This document shows, piece after piece, positions 1-13,289 of a stretch of 64,000 nucleotides of DNA. A program made the translations under genes and the position numbers. Every line of letters starts with the position of its first letter. Positions within the stretch are counted from its first letter, which is position 1. The notes beneath the pieces are model-generated. The model was not told where the DNA came from, searched no databases, and worked only from the letters and a program-made list of their open reading frames with translations. The stretch covers positions 1,116,001 to 1,180,000 of the forward strand of contig NC_066269.1 in NCBI RefSeq assembly GCF_905404315.1, read 5' to 3'. The DNA is from Leptidea sinapis. Lineage: Eukaryota > Arthropoda > Insecta > Lepidoptera > Pieridae.

Positions 1-164
1 TAATGTTAGACTTTATAAATTATATTGAAGGGTATAGCGAACATTTATTTCTGTTATTCATTAAAGTTATGAAAGGAATATTTTTTTTATTATTTTATCC
101 TTTGATTAATCACAGTTATCGCCACTTATACGTAGACGTAAACAACATGTTATAACCAAAATAT

Positions 165-800
165 TATGTTAATTGCTTTTCAAAATACTCTCCTTTACAT
201 TTTAAACACTTTTTCATGCCATCCAACCATTTTTTAAACAGGAGGACCACACATCTTAAGGCATGTTTTCTACGAAATTTCGAAATTGGTAAAAGTGAAA
301 CCTCTCATCAAATCTTTGATTTTGCGGAAAATACAGAAATCACAAGGTGCTAGGTCGGGGCTATGTGCAGGATGGGTGGCGAGTTGTACTTTTTCGGAAG
401 CTAAAAATGACTTAGTTTTGTTGGCCGTGTGTGAAGAAGCGTTGTCGTGATGTCGGAGAACGCGGCTTTTTGGTCGTCTTTCACGTTTCGTCTCCTGTGA
501 CAATGTCATAAATAGTATTAGAATGTTAGTGGTCGTACTCGATTATCATCTGTGAGCACCATTCCACGCGAGCCCGCTTCGGCTCCGCTGTCAGTTCATG
601 AGGGATCCAACGACAACAAAGTTTGCGAACTTTCAATTCTTCGTGTAAAATTTTCTGAATTTGGCTCATACCAATCCCTAATAGTCCTCGAATTGTCTCA
701 ATTAAAATTGCCCATAGGTAATCCGCGGGTTTTATTTAATTGGCCGTTTAACAGTATTCCATTCTTTCGTTGAAGGCCGCCTTTCATGAAATTCGTCATG
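165..800 (-). mobile_element. mariner transposase remnant
   Basis: Reading the minus strand, broken frames show a mariner-family transposase. A middle segment has an IGM-Q-IL--ELKVRKLC-RWIPH-L pattern (about 750-560). Then comes HHDNASSHTA followed by HSPDLAPCDF (509-300), which carries the second and third catalytic acidic positions. Last is the typical C-terminal W-DGMKKCL--KGEYFEKQ ending near 165. Frameshifts and stops separate the pieces and no terminal inverted repeats were recognised, so this is a dead copy. Identification rests on the family motifs. Confidence 0.85.
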
Positions 801-3800
801 TAAAGAAACCCGACCTCTCAAATTCAGCAAACCATCGCCTCGCGGTGCTCAAGCAAGGTGCTTCTCTCCCAAAAGCAGACGAGCGGCACAGTCTTGCGGA
901 GAGAGAGAACTTTTAAATCATAAAAATCATCGCTCTAAAATATTTTCGGCTTAATTCCATTTTCGTTGCGTACGTAGAACTTTGATGTGTGATAAAAAAC
1001 AATTGACAAATGATTCCCACCAATTGTTAAACAAGCATCTCTATTCGTACAGGTTGTAAAAAATCCGAACAAAAAAACCGGACGTTTGTGCTAGTCTCAC
1101 GGAATTCCGAATCTGAATTCCTGATCAGGAAACCTAATCCGGTTTCCGAACGTTTGCGCCCACCCTTAGTATGCCCCATGTATAAGCATAACACCACTCT
1201 ATAGTGGTGATAATAGTAGTTTTCCAATTACAGAGCATAATGCGATTCAATGCCGCACAATGCCGAATTGTGCTGATGCTTAATTGGAACATGAATTAGT
1301 TTTAAAATGCACCAGCAGAGTGCGTGTGTACTAAGTTCAGTGTTGAAAAAAATATTCGTAGAGTTAGTAATCAAATAACAAAATAAGATGTTGTCTCCTT
1401 CATTTTTATAAATATGTTCATCTCCACGAAAACATTTAAATGATATGTGCTTCATTAAATGTTTCGATCAAGCCATTGCAATGTTGACAAAAGTATATTT
1501 CTGTTCAATAAATTTGTGTATAGGTACCTACTCTAGAATTCTATTATGAAATTGTATTCACATTTTAAAATATATGGTATATAAAATTAAATAGTCAATG
1601 TTTGCACCTTCATTTGTTTTATTTATTTAGAGCATTGGTAACAAGACCATCAGCTCAAACCAAAATACAATAAACGAAGAATATTTAAATCATTTTTCGG
1701 TAAATGTGGTTAAAAAAAGTTACAGTTTTTTAACATAGTCTGAATTAAGTTTAATTATTTCTAAAAAACTATGACGCCACGAAAGCTTTAATTTTTTTTC
1801 AACAATAAACAATATTACTACCGATATTTATAAAATTTTGATCATTGCCATCTTATAAAAAAAATACACGTTAATTTTCTGCCACTGAGTTGGTACCTAT
1901 CTATTCTCTACACATCTCGCGAAAGGTAGGTACTTTTGAGAGTGCTCGATTGTGCGAAGCGTTGCTGTAGTTGGAACACTCAACGTTGAGCTGCGCCAAA
2001 GAGTATAATAATATATAGCTGCGCTCTAGTGCTGTAATTGGAAAACAGTCAATTTAGATTGATAATTTTGACAGTACACTGTAGGGATGGGATAATATGT
2101 AATCGGTAATGAATCTATTCGATTATTTTTCTTATATAACTTACAATCGATACTTGCAAGTTTCTGCTGAATGGATTTGGAATTTTGAAGAATTTGATAT
2201 CTTTTGAATGAAAAATAAATTATTAATACGACAAATAAAGCCCTTCACAATAACCTTACACGTTTTTCAGTTTTTTTGTTCTTTTCGACGTTTTGTAACC
2301 GAGCTTAAGATTATACAATGTACTTTCAGTGTGGCATCAGAACTCATTAGCTAATGATTACAAAATGGATGATTAATATTAAAAAGTTACAAAAGATCTA
2401 CTGACTAGTAACGCCATCTTTGAGTCGATAGATTCCTTTTTAATTTCCCAAGTAATAGCTGACAATATCGGACTGACACGTATTAAAGAATTTTTAATGA
2501 TAATATTATTGCCAATAAAGAGCCGATGCCTTTTATATATTTTTTTCAAAACAGAGTTGATAATGTGTTATTCTTCATTATGCGTGACACATGACTTAAG
2601 AAGGGAGAGGATATCTACGGATAATATCCTAACGATGGTTTGACTCTTTGTTATTGGGACGCGGATGGAAAGGCAAATATTGATCCACAGATAGGCAAAT
2701 ATCTGCGATCAATTTATATCTTGGATTACAGATATATTATTAATTTGGGCCGTAAGTGGGCGGTACCTATCCATTAAAAATATGAAACTTCAAAGCTGTT
2801 AAAATGATCAATGTGAATTTCACAGACGTTTATTATTATTGAAAAAGGCCGGACTGTTGAATAGTTATGAGTTTGTATTTATTATTTAAGCAATCTGTTT
2901 CTACTACTGGACCAAGAATTGCATTTGAGTTAAAAAAACAAATACTGCCTAAAATTATGAACATAATACGTCTTTCAACATAAAAAATACTACATACCTG
3001 CTGCCCATTAATGATTTGCTGTTGTCGTGGGTTATCTACGGACATTATTTTTAATTTTATTTTATAAATACTTTAGTAGTGGTAAACCATAGGGACGTTA
3101 CTTACGTAATAAATATAAACACTCACCTGATAAAAAATACACCACCACAGACCAAAAATAACATGAGACCCTGTGGAAAGAAATTTGTTTAAGAAACTAA
3201 ACATCCAAATGCTAACTGGTATTAATGTATTTATTTGTCTGTAGATTTAATCATGCATCAGCATTAAAGTACGAATATCTCTTCGGAAACTTAAACAAAT
3301 TTTGTTCTTTATATGAAGTTATTCTTCTTAAACTTACTCTTCTTCTGGTTCCTAAAATTTTCTCACACTGTACTTACTATCAAAGCCAAAGTTGTAAGTT
3401 TTTTAAAATAGTTTTCATTCTACAAACGGAGAATAGCACGAAGAATAAATAATTTTAAGGATTTTTGGTTTGTTACGCCAAAGAAGTATAAGTTCTTGCG
3501 AGCATACATAAGTAAACACACACTTTTTGAGTTAAATGAAACACCGTTGTTGTTTTTGTGAAGTATAATTATCTTTACGGTCTACATCACATAAGTAATA
3601 CAAAAATACTAGAGCTTAATACAACAACCGTACGAGGTACCAATAGTTAAAATAGCGACAAAGCCAGGCACTTGTGAACAAGCTTACTTGACAGAAACAG
3701 GTCAGATATGGAATGTGAAACTAAAATCCGCTACATAAAGCATCTAGGGTTAGATCATTTTTATGTCTAAATATACTGTGTTAACAGTTAACTTCTTTTT

Positions 3801-5735
3801 TGAGCAATGCACGCATACTAACACAAAGTGACATACAAATCGCGAGTGTAAAGCTTGTCACGTACACTAAAGAAGAATCTAGTTAATGAAGGAAGTATCT
3901 TAAATACTTCTAAACCATGTTCTTATGAAATTTTATAGGAATGGGTTCATAAAACGAGGATAAGTCTATTTTTTTTTGTTTCAGAAATGATATTTCTCGA
4001 CGCTATAAAGCGATCCATTACCCTTACTTAGTACATAAAATATGTGACTACCCCCATAGTATACCTACTCACAATAGGTTACTTACGTGTAGTATTCTGT
4101 ACTGATATGTACAACAATTGGTTCAAAATTGCTTGATACAATTTTAATTTAAAATATGGTCCTCAATGCAAGTATGCTGGCAATTAAATATATTTTTGTT
4201 AATATTGTATACCTATTACGACAATTATCTAGAATTAATGTACATAGATAAAGTAGCCTTCATTGGAATGTTTCTTTTTTTATGCTATGTTAAGGACTAC
4301 TTTAACAAATTATGAAAATACGAATAGGTATTTAAGTAATTAGTCTCAGTTATAGCTATCCATTTCATTTCACTTAGAAATATCATTTTCCCTTAAACAG
4401 AACATGCAGGTTTAAGAAAGTAAATGATAAAATGTGGGTTAATTGAGAAACGACTTAATACCTGGACTCGCAAATCAGTAGGTATCTAATGTAAATCAGT
4501 TACTTTTAAAATTATGTTATCTTTTTTAAACTACCTAATCTTTGATTCTTTCGTACTGTCATCTTGTCCATTGATTTACTCGAAACTTGATTAAAATTGA
4601 TTCGAAAGAATCTTGGTCCTTAAGTCTCCTACAAGGATGGTTTTATGCTATAGGTAGTAAGACCCGGTGTATGATGCTGTTGTCAAATTCAGTTCCACAA
4701 AGCCTATTTTTAAATCGTTAGTTAAATCATAACTTAAGACTCACAACATAATATAATTTAGTTACATTTAAATAAAACTAACTTCTTTCCTGCTACAAAT
4801 CTCTAACTTATTATAAGTGGTATAAATATTAAAATTATAACAAACAAAACATAACAACGTTAAATAAGTATTATGCAAGTGCGGTTAAGTAAGCAATAAC
4901 CTAATTTAATAATACAAACTTAATCATAATTTTAAAAGGTAACTACAGCCATTCAAAAATGGTAATGTCCTGAAAAATCACTCGATTCTTTTTTTTTATT
5001 TTTTGTCACTTTACATCTCCGCCGTCAGACCATAATTAACTATAGACCATATGAAAAAAATATAAACCTGAAATCCACCAATATCTCTCTCAATAGGTCT
5101 CATTTAAAAAAATCGGATGATTGAAATTATAAATTATGAGTTATTGAAGGAACTCCTCACTCAGCGTTTTTCTTTTATTTCAACCACAAAACAAGTATTA
5201 TACTTATCTCAAACATACTGAATTTCAGGCTTGTTACACTTTGGAACTGAGGGATTGATATGTATTTCGTATTGACATTACTTTAGATATATAATACAGC
5301 GTGGCATAACTACTAAAACGTAACCGATCATAAAATCATAAAAAAATAAATAAATAAAAGTAAATAATTGAAATTATTGGCGCGGCGTGGGACAAGTAGG
5401 CGACCTTCGCTAGCGCACGGCTACTAGATTACTTACAGGGTGTTCCGAAATGATATTATGGAAAATCGATTTTTTTTTAAATACATCCCATTAAAGCCAA
5501 CAGCTGCTATCATACGAAAATTATTCTTATTAAGATATAAAAAAAATGCGATTGCAAATATGAAAATGGTCTCGCTCTTAAACAAAACTATTATTATATA
5601 AAATCACAACATTAATTATTGTAGAAGCACAACCAAATTGTAATCACTAAAATACTGACATGTTGTTTTCCCACAATATTTCTTTCACTCACAAGGCGTA
5701 TCTTTTCAATATATATATTTATTTATTTATATCTT
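801..5735. other. AT-rich intergenic DNA, no gene seen
   Basis: Only short frames without family motifs occur here. No tRNA, no splice-bounded conserved exon and no clear transposon was recognised. Homopolymer A/T runs are common. Confidence 0.6.
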
Positions 5736-5737
5736 TT

Positions 5738-5845
5738 ATGCATGCTGCCCCAGAGTCCCAGACCCGACTGAGCAGAGCGTATCATTTACCATCAGCTGAA
5801 CGTCCTGCTCGTCTTCTCCCTTATTGTCACAAAATAAATTGTTAG
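5738..5845 (+). repeat. SINE-1 copy, 3' fragment
   Basis: This is the last ~100 bases of the SINE-1 family. It contains the block ACCATCAGCTGAACGTCC and ends in CCCTTATTGTCACAAAATAA, an A-rich tail. It is 5' truncated. Confidence 0.8.
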
Positions 5846-6119
5846 ATGTAGAAGTAAACAAAATCGTCGTCCATAGTTAAAAGTCTGGAAATGATATCGG
5901 CCATCTTGGATTATTGCACGATAATTCATGCAAAATATAGTAGCCGCTAATGTGACCAAAAGTTATATCGCGATAACTTTTTATGGCCTCACAAATAAAC
6001 TTGGTATAAAGTTATATACCTGAGAATAAGCCAAGAACATGCAAAATGTTGACTATATCGCTGACATCATATGAATCATTGTATTTGTTGGATACAATTA
6101 CTTATTGTGACAGTAATCA

Positions 6120-6500
6120 CGACCATCATGTTCACGAAGCATCCTTACACAAACAATGAGTTCAAGCTCTAAAGGTTGATGCATACGATAATTTATATTT
6201 ATACATTTAATTCTTTATTACTTTTCATTCAATAATTTATATTATTTAAACACCATTCATAAATTGGATGCAGCACACCTTACGAACAAATTTATTATGT
6301 ATATTACAGCCACTGTAGTTACTATATTGATTGAAAAGAGTGGCCGTTGAGTTTCTTATATGTTCTACTCGCGAGCTCAACTTTTTACGAACATTATGCT
6401 AAATTCAGTAATTTAAAAGAAATACTTGTAGTGACGATTCGGAAGCGCTTAGTTGAAGCCTATTTCAATAAAGTTTATTTTACTTTGACTTTGACAACAC
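6120..6500 (-). repeat. Interspersed repeat R2 copy
   Basis: The segment shares blocks with 33440-33830, 49660-49990 and 51900-52310. Shared blocks are a 'gttgagtttctt' block (its complement elsewhere), two 'ttggatgca' blocks about 150 bases apart, and 'cattgtttgtgtaagga'-type sequence. One end carries CTTTGACTTTGA. The family is AT-rich and non-coding; its class is unknown. It lies just downstream of the Rab9 stop codon and may reach into its 3' untranslated region. Confidence 0.65.
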
Positions 6501-6835
6501 TGTCAATACAATGACAACTGAAGTTTTCCGAATGTCAAGCAGATTGCAAATAAACGCGGGAAACGTTATACGTCCGAATAAACCAATCATAAGAAAAATG
6601 TCTATTTGTAAACATTTTGTATATACCTGGTTTATTCTCAATTATAACTTTATACCATTTAATTTTTAAGGCCGTTAGTGTCGCACGCAAAACATCGGCA
6701 CGGATTACTTCGGGACGATAGATGCGACTTAAGTAATACAGTTATAATAATTGTGGTTTACAAGACATAGTACGATACGGACGGATAACAGAGACTCCGT
6801 GATAGCGAACTCGATAAACTTGAGACACGTGAACA

Positions 6836-6968
6836 TCATACATCAATGAACCTAGAACAGCACGTAGCTCGGAGGCCGCTGGCTGTACTGGAACCGTGCA
6901 ATGTCACCGTATCAGGGTGATGAAGCATCCTCAGCTCTTTCTCAGCCTTTTGATCGAGGTCAGCCCAC
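6836..6968 (-). CDS. Rab9: Rab9 coding exon 4 (C-terminal tail)
   Basis: Acceptor CTTACAG|G joins in phase with exon 3 to give R-WADLDQKAEKEL, a continuation of helix 5. A hypervariable tail follows, ending ATCCSRFIDV and a TGA stop at 6838-6836. The helix continuation, the phase match and the Cys-Cys pair together support the exon, though it is 1.2 kb from exon 3. Confidence 0.82.
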
Positions 6969-9900
6969 CTGTAAGTAAATAGGGTCATCAAACATGGTAC
7001 AAGAGAGTTTAAGAAGTAATACCAGGATTTACAAACTATGCGTCACTCAAACGGTTGGCTCAGTTGGTAAGAGGACTCAGACTGAAACACAGACGTCACG
7101 GTTTAGAGTCCCAGATCGTTCATAAATTTTGGTTACAAATGTAATTTATAAATGGTACAAAGGTGTTAAATGATTAATTATATAGTCCGCACGTTCGGCT
7201 GTTGTACCCACAGCATGCAACATGAAAAATATTAATAACTAAAGAAGAAAAGCCTTACATATTATAAAACTATAATTAATTATATAACCTTGCCTTAACA
7301 ATTTATTTACTTATATTTAAAATATCCACCTAGGCTGTAGAATGTGTTTTGCACAACACAGCCCCTTAATATTACTTTGAATCGATTAATTTTTAAAGTT
7401 TTATAGACTCCGGAAACTGGTTAAAATTCTTATTAAACTATTCTAACAAAAGTGTTACTTTTAAAAATATTGTAATTGTTTGTTGGCTGCGATTTCACGC
7501 ATTAACTAATCATTCGTGAAATTGCACAAAAATTGAAAGTGATACAAAAATGGGTAGGAAACATTTTATCCCGAAATTTTTAAGAGTTCCCGAAGCAGCG
7601 CGTAAACAGCACAGGCCACAGCCAAAATAACTATAATCCCTTACTATAGTCATTTAAAATTATCCATAATTGATGGCACAAATTGTTAATTTTCAATTTA
7701 CCATACAGAAGTACTTCACCATTGTAAACTTGTTTACGATGTTCAATATTGTGGGTTATTCATAAAACAATTTTAATAAACACTTATTATCTGTGGTTAT
7801 TTGAAGTAATATTTAATAAAAAGTTCATATAAATGGCACCACAATTTCGATGAAATAGAAGATTTAATGATTACAAATAATTATTTTCTTAGATTAACGC
7901 GAGTTTTATACATTTAAATAAAACACTTTTTAAACGATTAAAAAGTGTGTAATTGTATTTTAATGTCATTTTTTTGCGTATAAGTTACATTTTTATTATT
8001 ATTTTAGTTAACCTTTTCAGAGCACATTCTTCAGGAGTACTAAAGTAAATTTAATATAAAAACACAGTTACAATTACACGCGTTTTAATGCTTTAAAAAG
8101 TGTTATATATATAGATTACAAATGATATAAAATTTGGAAGCACCTCTGAACAGCTAAGGAGAAAGCTTCCATAACATTATTGTCAGCTTTAGCGGAAGTC
8201 TCAATGAATGTCGATATTTTATTCTCCTCGCACCACTGTTTCAACTGATCATAAGATACCTCCCGGTCTTTTGATGACACATCTGACTGGAAAAAAAACG
8301 AAAGAACTCTGCATTTTTTAATATTTTGGAATGGTTAGGGAATAACCTCGCACGAATTGCTTTATTTAAAATCACAATTTACATTACATAAAAAATATAA
8401 CACTTTGGAACTATTATAATAATTTTACATTAATAAGTTTATCTCAGAAAAAACTTTCATCCATAATTTCAACGACTGTCTTATGAATTTTAGATCAGGC
8501 CACGTGTCCTGACGCGAGTTTAACATTTTATACCCATCCCGAGAAAAAGTGCTCAACGCCGCTAAAGAAGTTTTCACTTCAAAAATAAAATTGCACATAT
8601 ATTACAAACAAATTGCGTGAGAACAAAGTGCACATGTCAGAAGTGGAACCTGCATTGTGCATGAACCTCTAAACTGCATATGAAGTCCTGGTAATGTTGC
8701 TAGGATGACACATGATTTCAACCATTATGAAAGACTAGCTAGCATATTAATGTTCTCCTGGTGTTTATGTAGTAATAGGTCGTGCGCATGACGTCACAGT
8801 GCATTAAGGTATACACGCGTCATACATAAGACAATCTCTTCTTCATCTATGATCGCCTGGTACCACTGTATAATGTACAGGTAGCGTCAAACGTTTAACA
8901 CAATCTTGTTTTAGGTTAGGTTTAGGTATTCGTTACAAGTAAAAACTAAACAAAATATCTGCATTTTTTATTGATAATAATAGAACCATAAGTCTCATAT
9001 CTGTTAAATAGAACAAGCCCTTTAACATTAAAAATTAAAAAGAAAAGATTATTATTTCTCAACTTTTAAGTTCTCTTTAAAACACGTAATACGTTAAATG
9101 TAAACAAAAACGTACACGTCATGAAGATGACGTGAGCTAATGAGCGTTAATCGGCTCAGACTCACGCGTGTTCGCGGAGTGAGAGTGGGTCGTAGCTAGC
9201 CGCGATGCATAAAGAAAGAGAAAATCAACTGAACTTCGGCCAAACTTATGATTTTTACCAAATGTTGGGCCGAAGTTCTACAGTCATTACAATATTGGAA
9301 AAATATATTATGATATTTATGAACGAATTCAATCTAAAGTGATGCAACAATGTGTATTAGTGAGATCACTATTCACTTCAAAAGCAACAAAATTATGAAG
9401 ACACTCACTTTATTCCCCACAACAACAAATGGAAACTTCTCAATCCCATTTTTAACACCAGCATAATGCAAGAACTCATTCATCCAAGTTTTTATATTGT
9501 TGAAGGAACTCCGGTCATCTATTGCATATGCCAATATACAGATATCTGTGCCTCTGTAGAATGGTGTACGGAGAGATTTGAATCTCTCTTGGCCCGCTGT
9601 GTCCCATATCTGAAAGCATTAGTTAATTTTGAATAAACCGAGTTCAAATCCATGTTGAGATTTTTGGCTGTTCTCTACTATAATATGTATGTATTATACA
9701 TGTAAACCTTCCTCTTGAATCACTATCTAATGTTGAAACAGCATTACAATCTGTTGAATAGTTTAAAAGATCTATTCAAACAGACAGCGACTTCTTATTA
9801 TACTATGTAAATATCTGAAAACTTTTGGTTCAATTGCCATAAAATATGTCCATGTATGAGAGTCATGATGAGTCATGGTATGAGAAATATAACAAATACA

Positions 9901-11095
9901 AACTATCTATCTTTGATACGTAGATACAATTTAGTTAGATGAGATCCTCTTGCAGACTTCATCATGCTTTTCTTTCCTAAAATATTTAGAAAAAGAGACT
10001 ATGGCTCCTCTGTGCATCATACTCACACACAGGGCTACTTATGGCAGTAAGATGAAATAAATAATATTTTTAACATTTATTTATACTCTTTCTCTGTCAT
10101 ATCTTGTGGTTGTTTTTAAACTTATTTTTTAACTTAATGATATAAGTCAAGATGTTTAAATATCTTTATTGCATCACTTTATGTAGAATGTCAGAACCTA
10201 AATTATAAGTGAAATTGATTTGAACTTATGTGGCTCCCACTTGCGACACCAAGTTACTGCAAAACACAATAAAAATAAATGCAACACTAATGTTATTTAA
10301 GTTTTTAACAAAAACAACATATTATAAGGGATCAAACTTTCTTTAGTTAATAAACCGTTGTAACAGGCACTTAGATAATCTTTTTGGAATTGCTTTAGGA
10401 TGATAAACATAATAAGTATGTATATAAAGTATGTCATGTTCCTATTGCAAAACAATTTTTAAACTGCACACACAAAAAACTTATATAAAGAATAAAATAT
10501 ACCACGGTTTATCAAAGAGTAATCTAAGTCTAGTGTCACATTTAAGATGCTATTTGATTTGTGCCAATTCAGAATATGAAATAGATATATGGATCAGCTG
10601 GTCCACTCTAGTTGAGAGGCATTACCATTAGACACTCTACTCTCCTGGTTAAAGAAAATAATAAGGTATTTTACTTATTTCTTCTCTAAATAACAAGAAA
10701 TATAGTATGAATACTTTGTAATAACAGGCAATTTTCCAAAACTCAATCACTACAGCACACTTATTATGTATAGTGTAGTGGATGGCTAATCTAGCTATTA
10801 AAACTCCTCAAATTAGTTTGTAAAATCTAATATAGTATTCGCAATCCCTACTTTAAAATTAAGACTAGCATAACTTTAGTACCACCTGCAGTGTATAAGG
10901 TTTTCCATTGACATCTATCATTTTATTCATGAATTCAACGCCAATTGTGTGGAAGTTGTGGTCGTCAAAGTGATTCGATATAAACCTGCTCATGAGACAA
11001 GATTTTCCAACTCCTCCATCTCCAAGGATTACAATCTTCAATAAAACATTCTTCGTCGCAGTTCTACCGTAACTTTGATCATTATCTCCAACCAT
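6836..11095 (-). CDS. Rab9: Rab9-type small GTPase, four coding exons
   Basis: The coding sequence joins 11095-10886, 9609-9409, 8286-8144 and 6968-6836 on the minus strand. All junctions keep phase and give 228 residues. Visible GTPase motifs are the P-loop GDGGVGKS (25-32), switch I with T50 in FHTIGVEF, WDTAGQE (72-78), GNKSD (135-139) and ETSAK (166-170). The FHTIGVEF and LRTPFYRG segments fit Rab9 better than Rab7. In the Rab9 family the protein recruits effectors on late endosomes for retrieval of mannose-6-phosphate receptors to the Golgi. The C-terminus has Cys221-Cys222, the expected prenylation pair, but is followed by six further residues (SRFIDV), which is unusual for a Rab. The start is the first Met, 24 residues before the P-loop. 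The exon 3 donor is a poor GTGCTT. Confidence 0.93.
7045..7140 (+). repeat. tRNA-like SINE head in Rab9 intron 3
   Basis: The sequence GGCTCAGTTGGTAAGAG resembles a tRNA D-arm/A-box. A weak B-box-like block (tttagagtcccag) lies about 35 bases on. A related head occurs at 41925-41985. It is antisense to the Rab9 transcript. Confidence 0.5.
8144..8286 (-). CDS. Rab9: Rab9 coding exon 3
   Basis: Encodes residues 138-184, from the SD that completes G4 through ETSAK to SLAVQ, plus two bases of the next codon. Acceptor is TTTCCAG|TCA after a T-rich tract. The donor chosen is CAGAG|GTGCTT because it restores the frame into exon 4. Reading on instead gives CFQILYHL and a stop at the TAA about 25 bases further. 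Confidence 0.85.
9409..9609 (-). CDS. Rab9: Rab9 coding exon 2
   Basis: Encodes residues 71-137, from IWDTAGQERF to VVVGNK: the G3 motif, switch II and the first part of G4. Acceptor is TTTCAG|ATA and donor is AAA|GTGAGT. Both ends are phase 0. Confidence 0.95.
10886..11095 (-). CDS. Rab9: Rab9 coding exon 1
   Basis: Encodes residues 1-70: the start codon (93-95 of the 11.0 kb line, complement of CAT), the P-loop and switch I, ending in TLQ. Donor is CAG|GTGGTA, phase 0. A possible acceptor (TGACAG) lies about 14 bases before the ATG, so an upstream noncoding exon is plausible. Confidence 0.93.
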
Positions 11096-11924
11096 TATGC
11101 CCTTGTTACTGTCATAATAGTGACAAACTTAATGCTTCCTTTATTACTTTAGCCTTGATTTTCGAGGTTTGTTTAATTAATGAATAAATCACTATGGCAT
11201 GAATGTTTTAGACCAACACATTATGACAATAGTTCACCTATAAAATAATTTTAATAAATATAGAAAATCGTACATTTACTATGAATTTTCGAAATATTTA
11301 ATTGCACAATTCGTGTCAGAAAAACAAATTCATCTAATTTAAATTCTAAAGATTAAAACATTGTATGATGGTAAAATGTAAACTGTCCTGCTGAATTCTG
11401 ACTGAAGTCTGAACGGTTGCGGGTTGGATTTTCTCTTTGGTTCTGACTTCTGACCAAAGAAGATATTTATTTACCTACTCTACTTCTGACACAAACGTAC
11501 CTAGCTAATTTTGGAGAAACAACTGTCAGTTCTAATTGTAGCAAATTTAATATTAATTTATCCGTCACTGTCAAGTGTCAACTTAAATGTGTTAGCTGTC
11601 AACTCAGACTTAAGACTCAAATCTCAATCTGAAAATAGAAATTAGTCTGTGGTTTATTCCGCTTTGTTTTGCGGAATAGAGTGGACATGTATTAATGTCA
11701 TGTGGGTAATTTCATGCTGCATCGAGTTGTTTTTATGTTAGTTGTTTGAATCATAACAAAAGTGAAAGGACAATAATTCTATTTAAGATAATAAGTGATT
11801 TAATGATAACATAGTGTTTGTGATTTTAAATTGAGAAATAGTACATTTGCGCAATTGTTTGAACGACTTGATGTCAATAAACTTGTCGATGATGTTTTAT
11901 GGGAAAGGTGTGCCGCGTCGCTAA

Positions 11925-12245
11925 ATACCTGTTCGTGGCGACAGGGTGCATGAGGTCGGGACGCTGGCGGAGGCGTTCGGCGCCTGAAGTTGGTGAAATG
12001 TCCTATTAAATAGTGGGGTGAGTAAAACAAGGCTTAGTTTTGGTTTAGATGCCATGAGAAGGCGGCGAGTGGCGCGCGCTAGGGACGGGTTGCGTGCATT
12101 CACCTCTGACCTGCGGGGCGAGCGGCGCTCAAGGTCGGTGCGCTGCGTGAAGGTCGCTCGTCACGTGACGGAGGGTGCTCACCCCCGCGACCCTTCGTAC
12201 GTCCTCGGTCCTATTCACCAGACGGCAGACAATATCATCGCGTAC
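11925..12245. promoter_or_regulatory. CpG-rich block, probable Rab9 promoter region
   Basis: About 320 bases are clearly richer in G+C and CpG than the surroundings. On the minus strand a CAG|GTATTT donor-like site at about 11929 could end a noncoding first exon that splices toward the Rab9 start exon. No TATA box was assigned. The role is inferred from position and composition only. The open frames across this block in both directions have no family motifs. Confidence 0.4.
12160..12169. promoter_or_regulatory. Palindromic GTCACGTGAC (CLEAR/E-box) site
   Basis: This is a perfect 10-base palindrome matching the site bound by MiT/TFE factors (Mitf/TFEB) and also usable by other bHLH proteins. 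It lies inside the CpG-rich block about 1.1 kb upstream of the Rab9 start codon. Function is inferred. Confidence 0.45.
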
Positions 12246-12249
12246 TGAA

Positions 12250-13289
12250 GTTTATTTGTAAAAGCTATTTTATATTTCGTCTCACAAATGTAGGTTTTAT
12301 AATCGTATAATATAAAGAATATATTCAATTATTTAATAATTCATGAGATGAATTATTGATGTCATAAGAATATATTATTTTATAACTAATAAGATAGTGA
12401 TTGAAATACAACATTAGGCAATAGTTACCTCTTCATATTGGGATTATTCATATATTTAGAATTTAGTTCCTCCGTATAGGATGATAATTAATAACTATAC
12501 CTACATAATAATAATATATAGGAATGCGTTTCATATTGGATTAAGGCAAGTCATTCAGAGCAAGATAAAGTAGGTACCGATGCAAAAATGTATATTTATA
12601 ATCCATAGTATTTGTTTTTATGAACAGTTTTCGCATGATACTTCATATTATAATAAATCTCACCGCTTTCCTCCCCGTAACTTGTTTTCTTGTACCCCAC
12701 CATAGGAGTAGACAAAATATAAAATTCAATAGGTATTTTAAACAAATGAGGAGTTTATTAAAATTCATTTAGGTATTTACTGAAAATTGATACCATGATA
12801 AAATTGATATTTAACGCTATTCAGTAGTCATTCACTGTATTAATTAATGACATATTAAACTGCATCATATTCTTTTTTATGTTCAAATTTACGAATATTT
12901 TACGGATTTATAAATAATGCGCTTGAAAACGACCGGGTCCACACATAACGAATTTGGCGAAAAAATAGCTACGAACGAATGACATTGTGTGGTGCGGAGA
13001 CTGAAAGAAAAGGAGTAACTATGATGCGATAATAAATAGCATGATGGTACGTGGGTGTCTTATAAAAGATCACATTCGGAGATATTATTTTTATCATGAG
13101 ATTTTGTATTTCATTCAACAAAGAGGGTAAATTTGAATCATTTAAAAGGCAACCTTTTTGTTATTAACAACTTCAGTAATAAAAATAAAACATAAATTAG
13201 GTATATTATTTTGTTCTTTAAAAGCATATTCATTAGTATTTATAGGTATATAATATAACCATTTGTTTTGACTAAGATTATATAAAATA
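12250..13289. other. AT-rich DNA, nothing recognised
   Basis: No coding, RNA or transposon signature was seen in this kilobase. Confidence 0.55.

Noticed and set aside
8106..8143. Stop after CFQILYHL as the true Rab9 C-terminus
   Set aside because: It would lack prenylation cysteines and break helix 5. Exon 4 restores both in phase. Kept only as a possible isoform.
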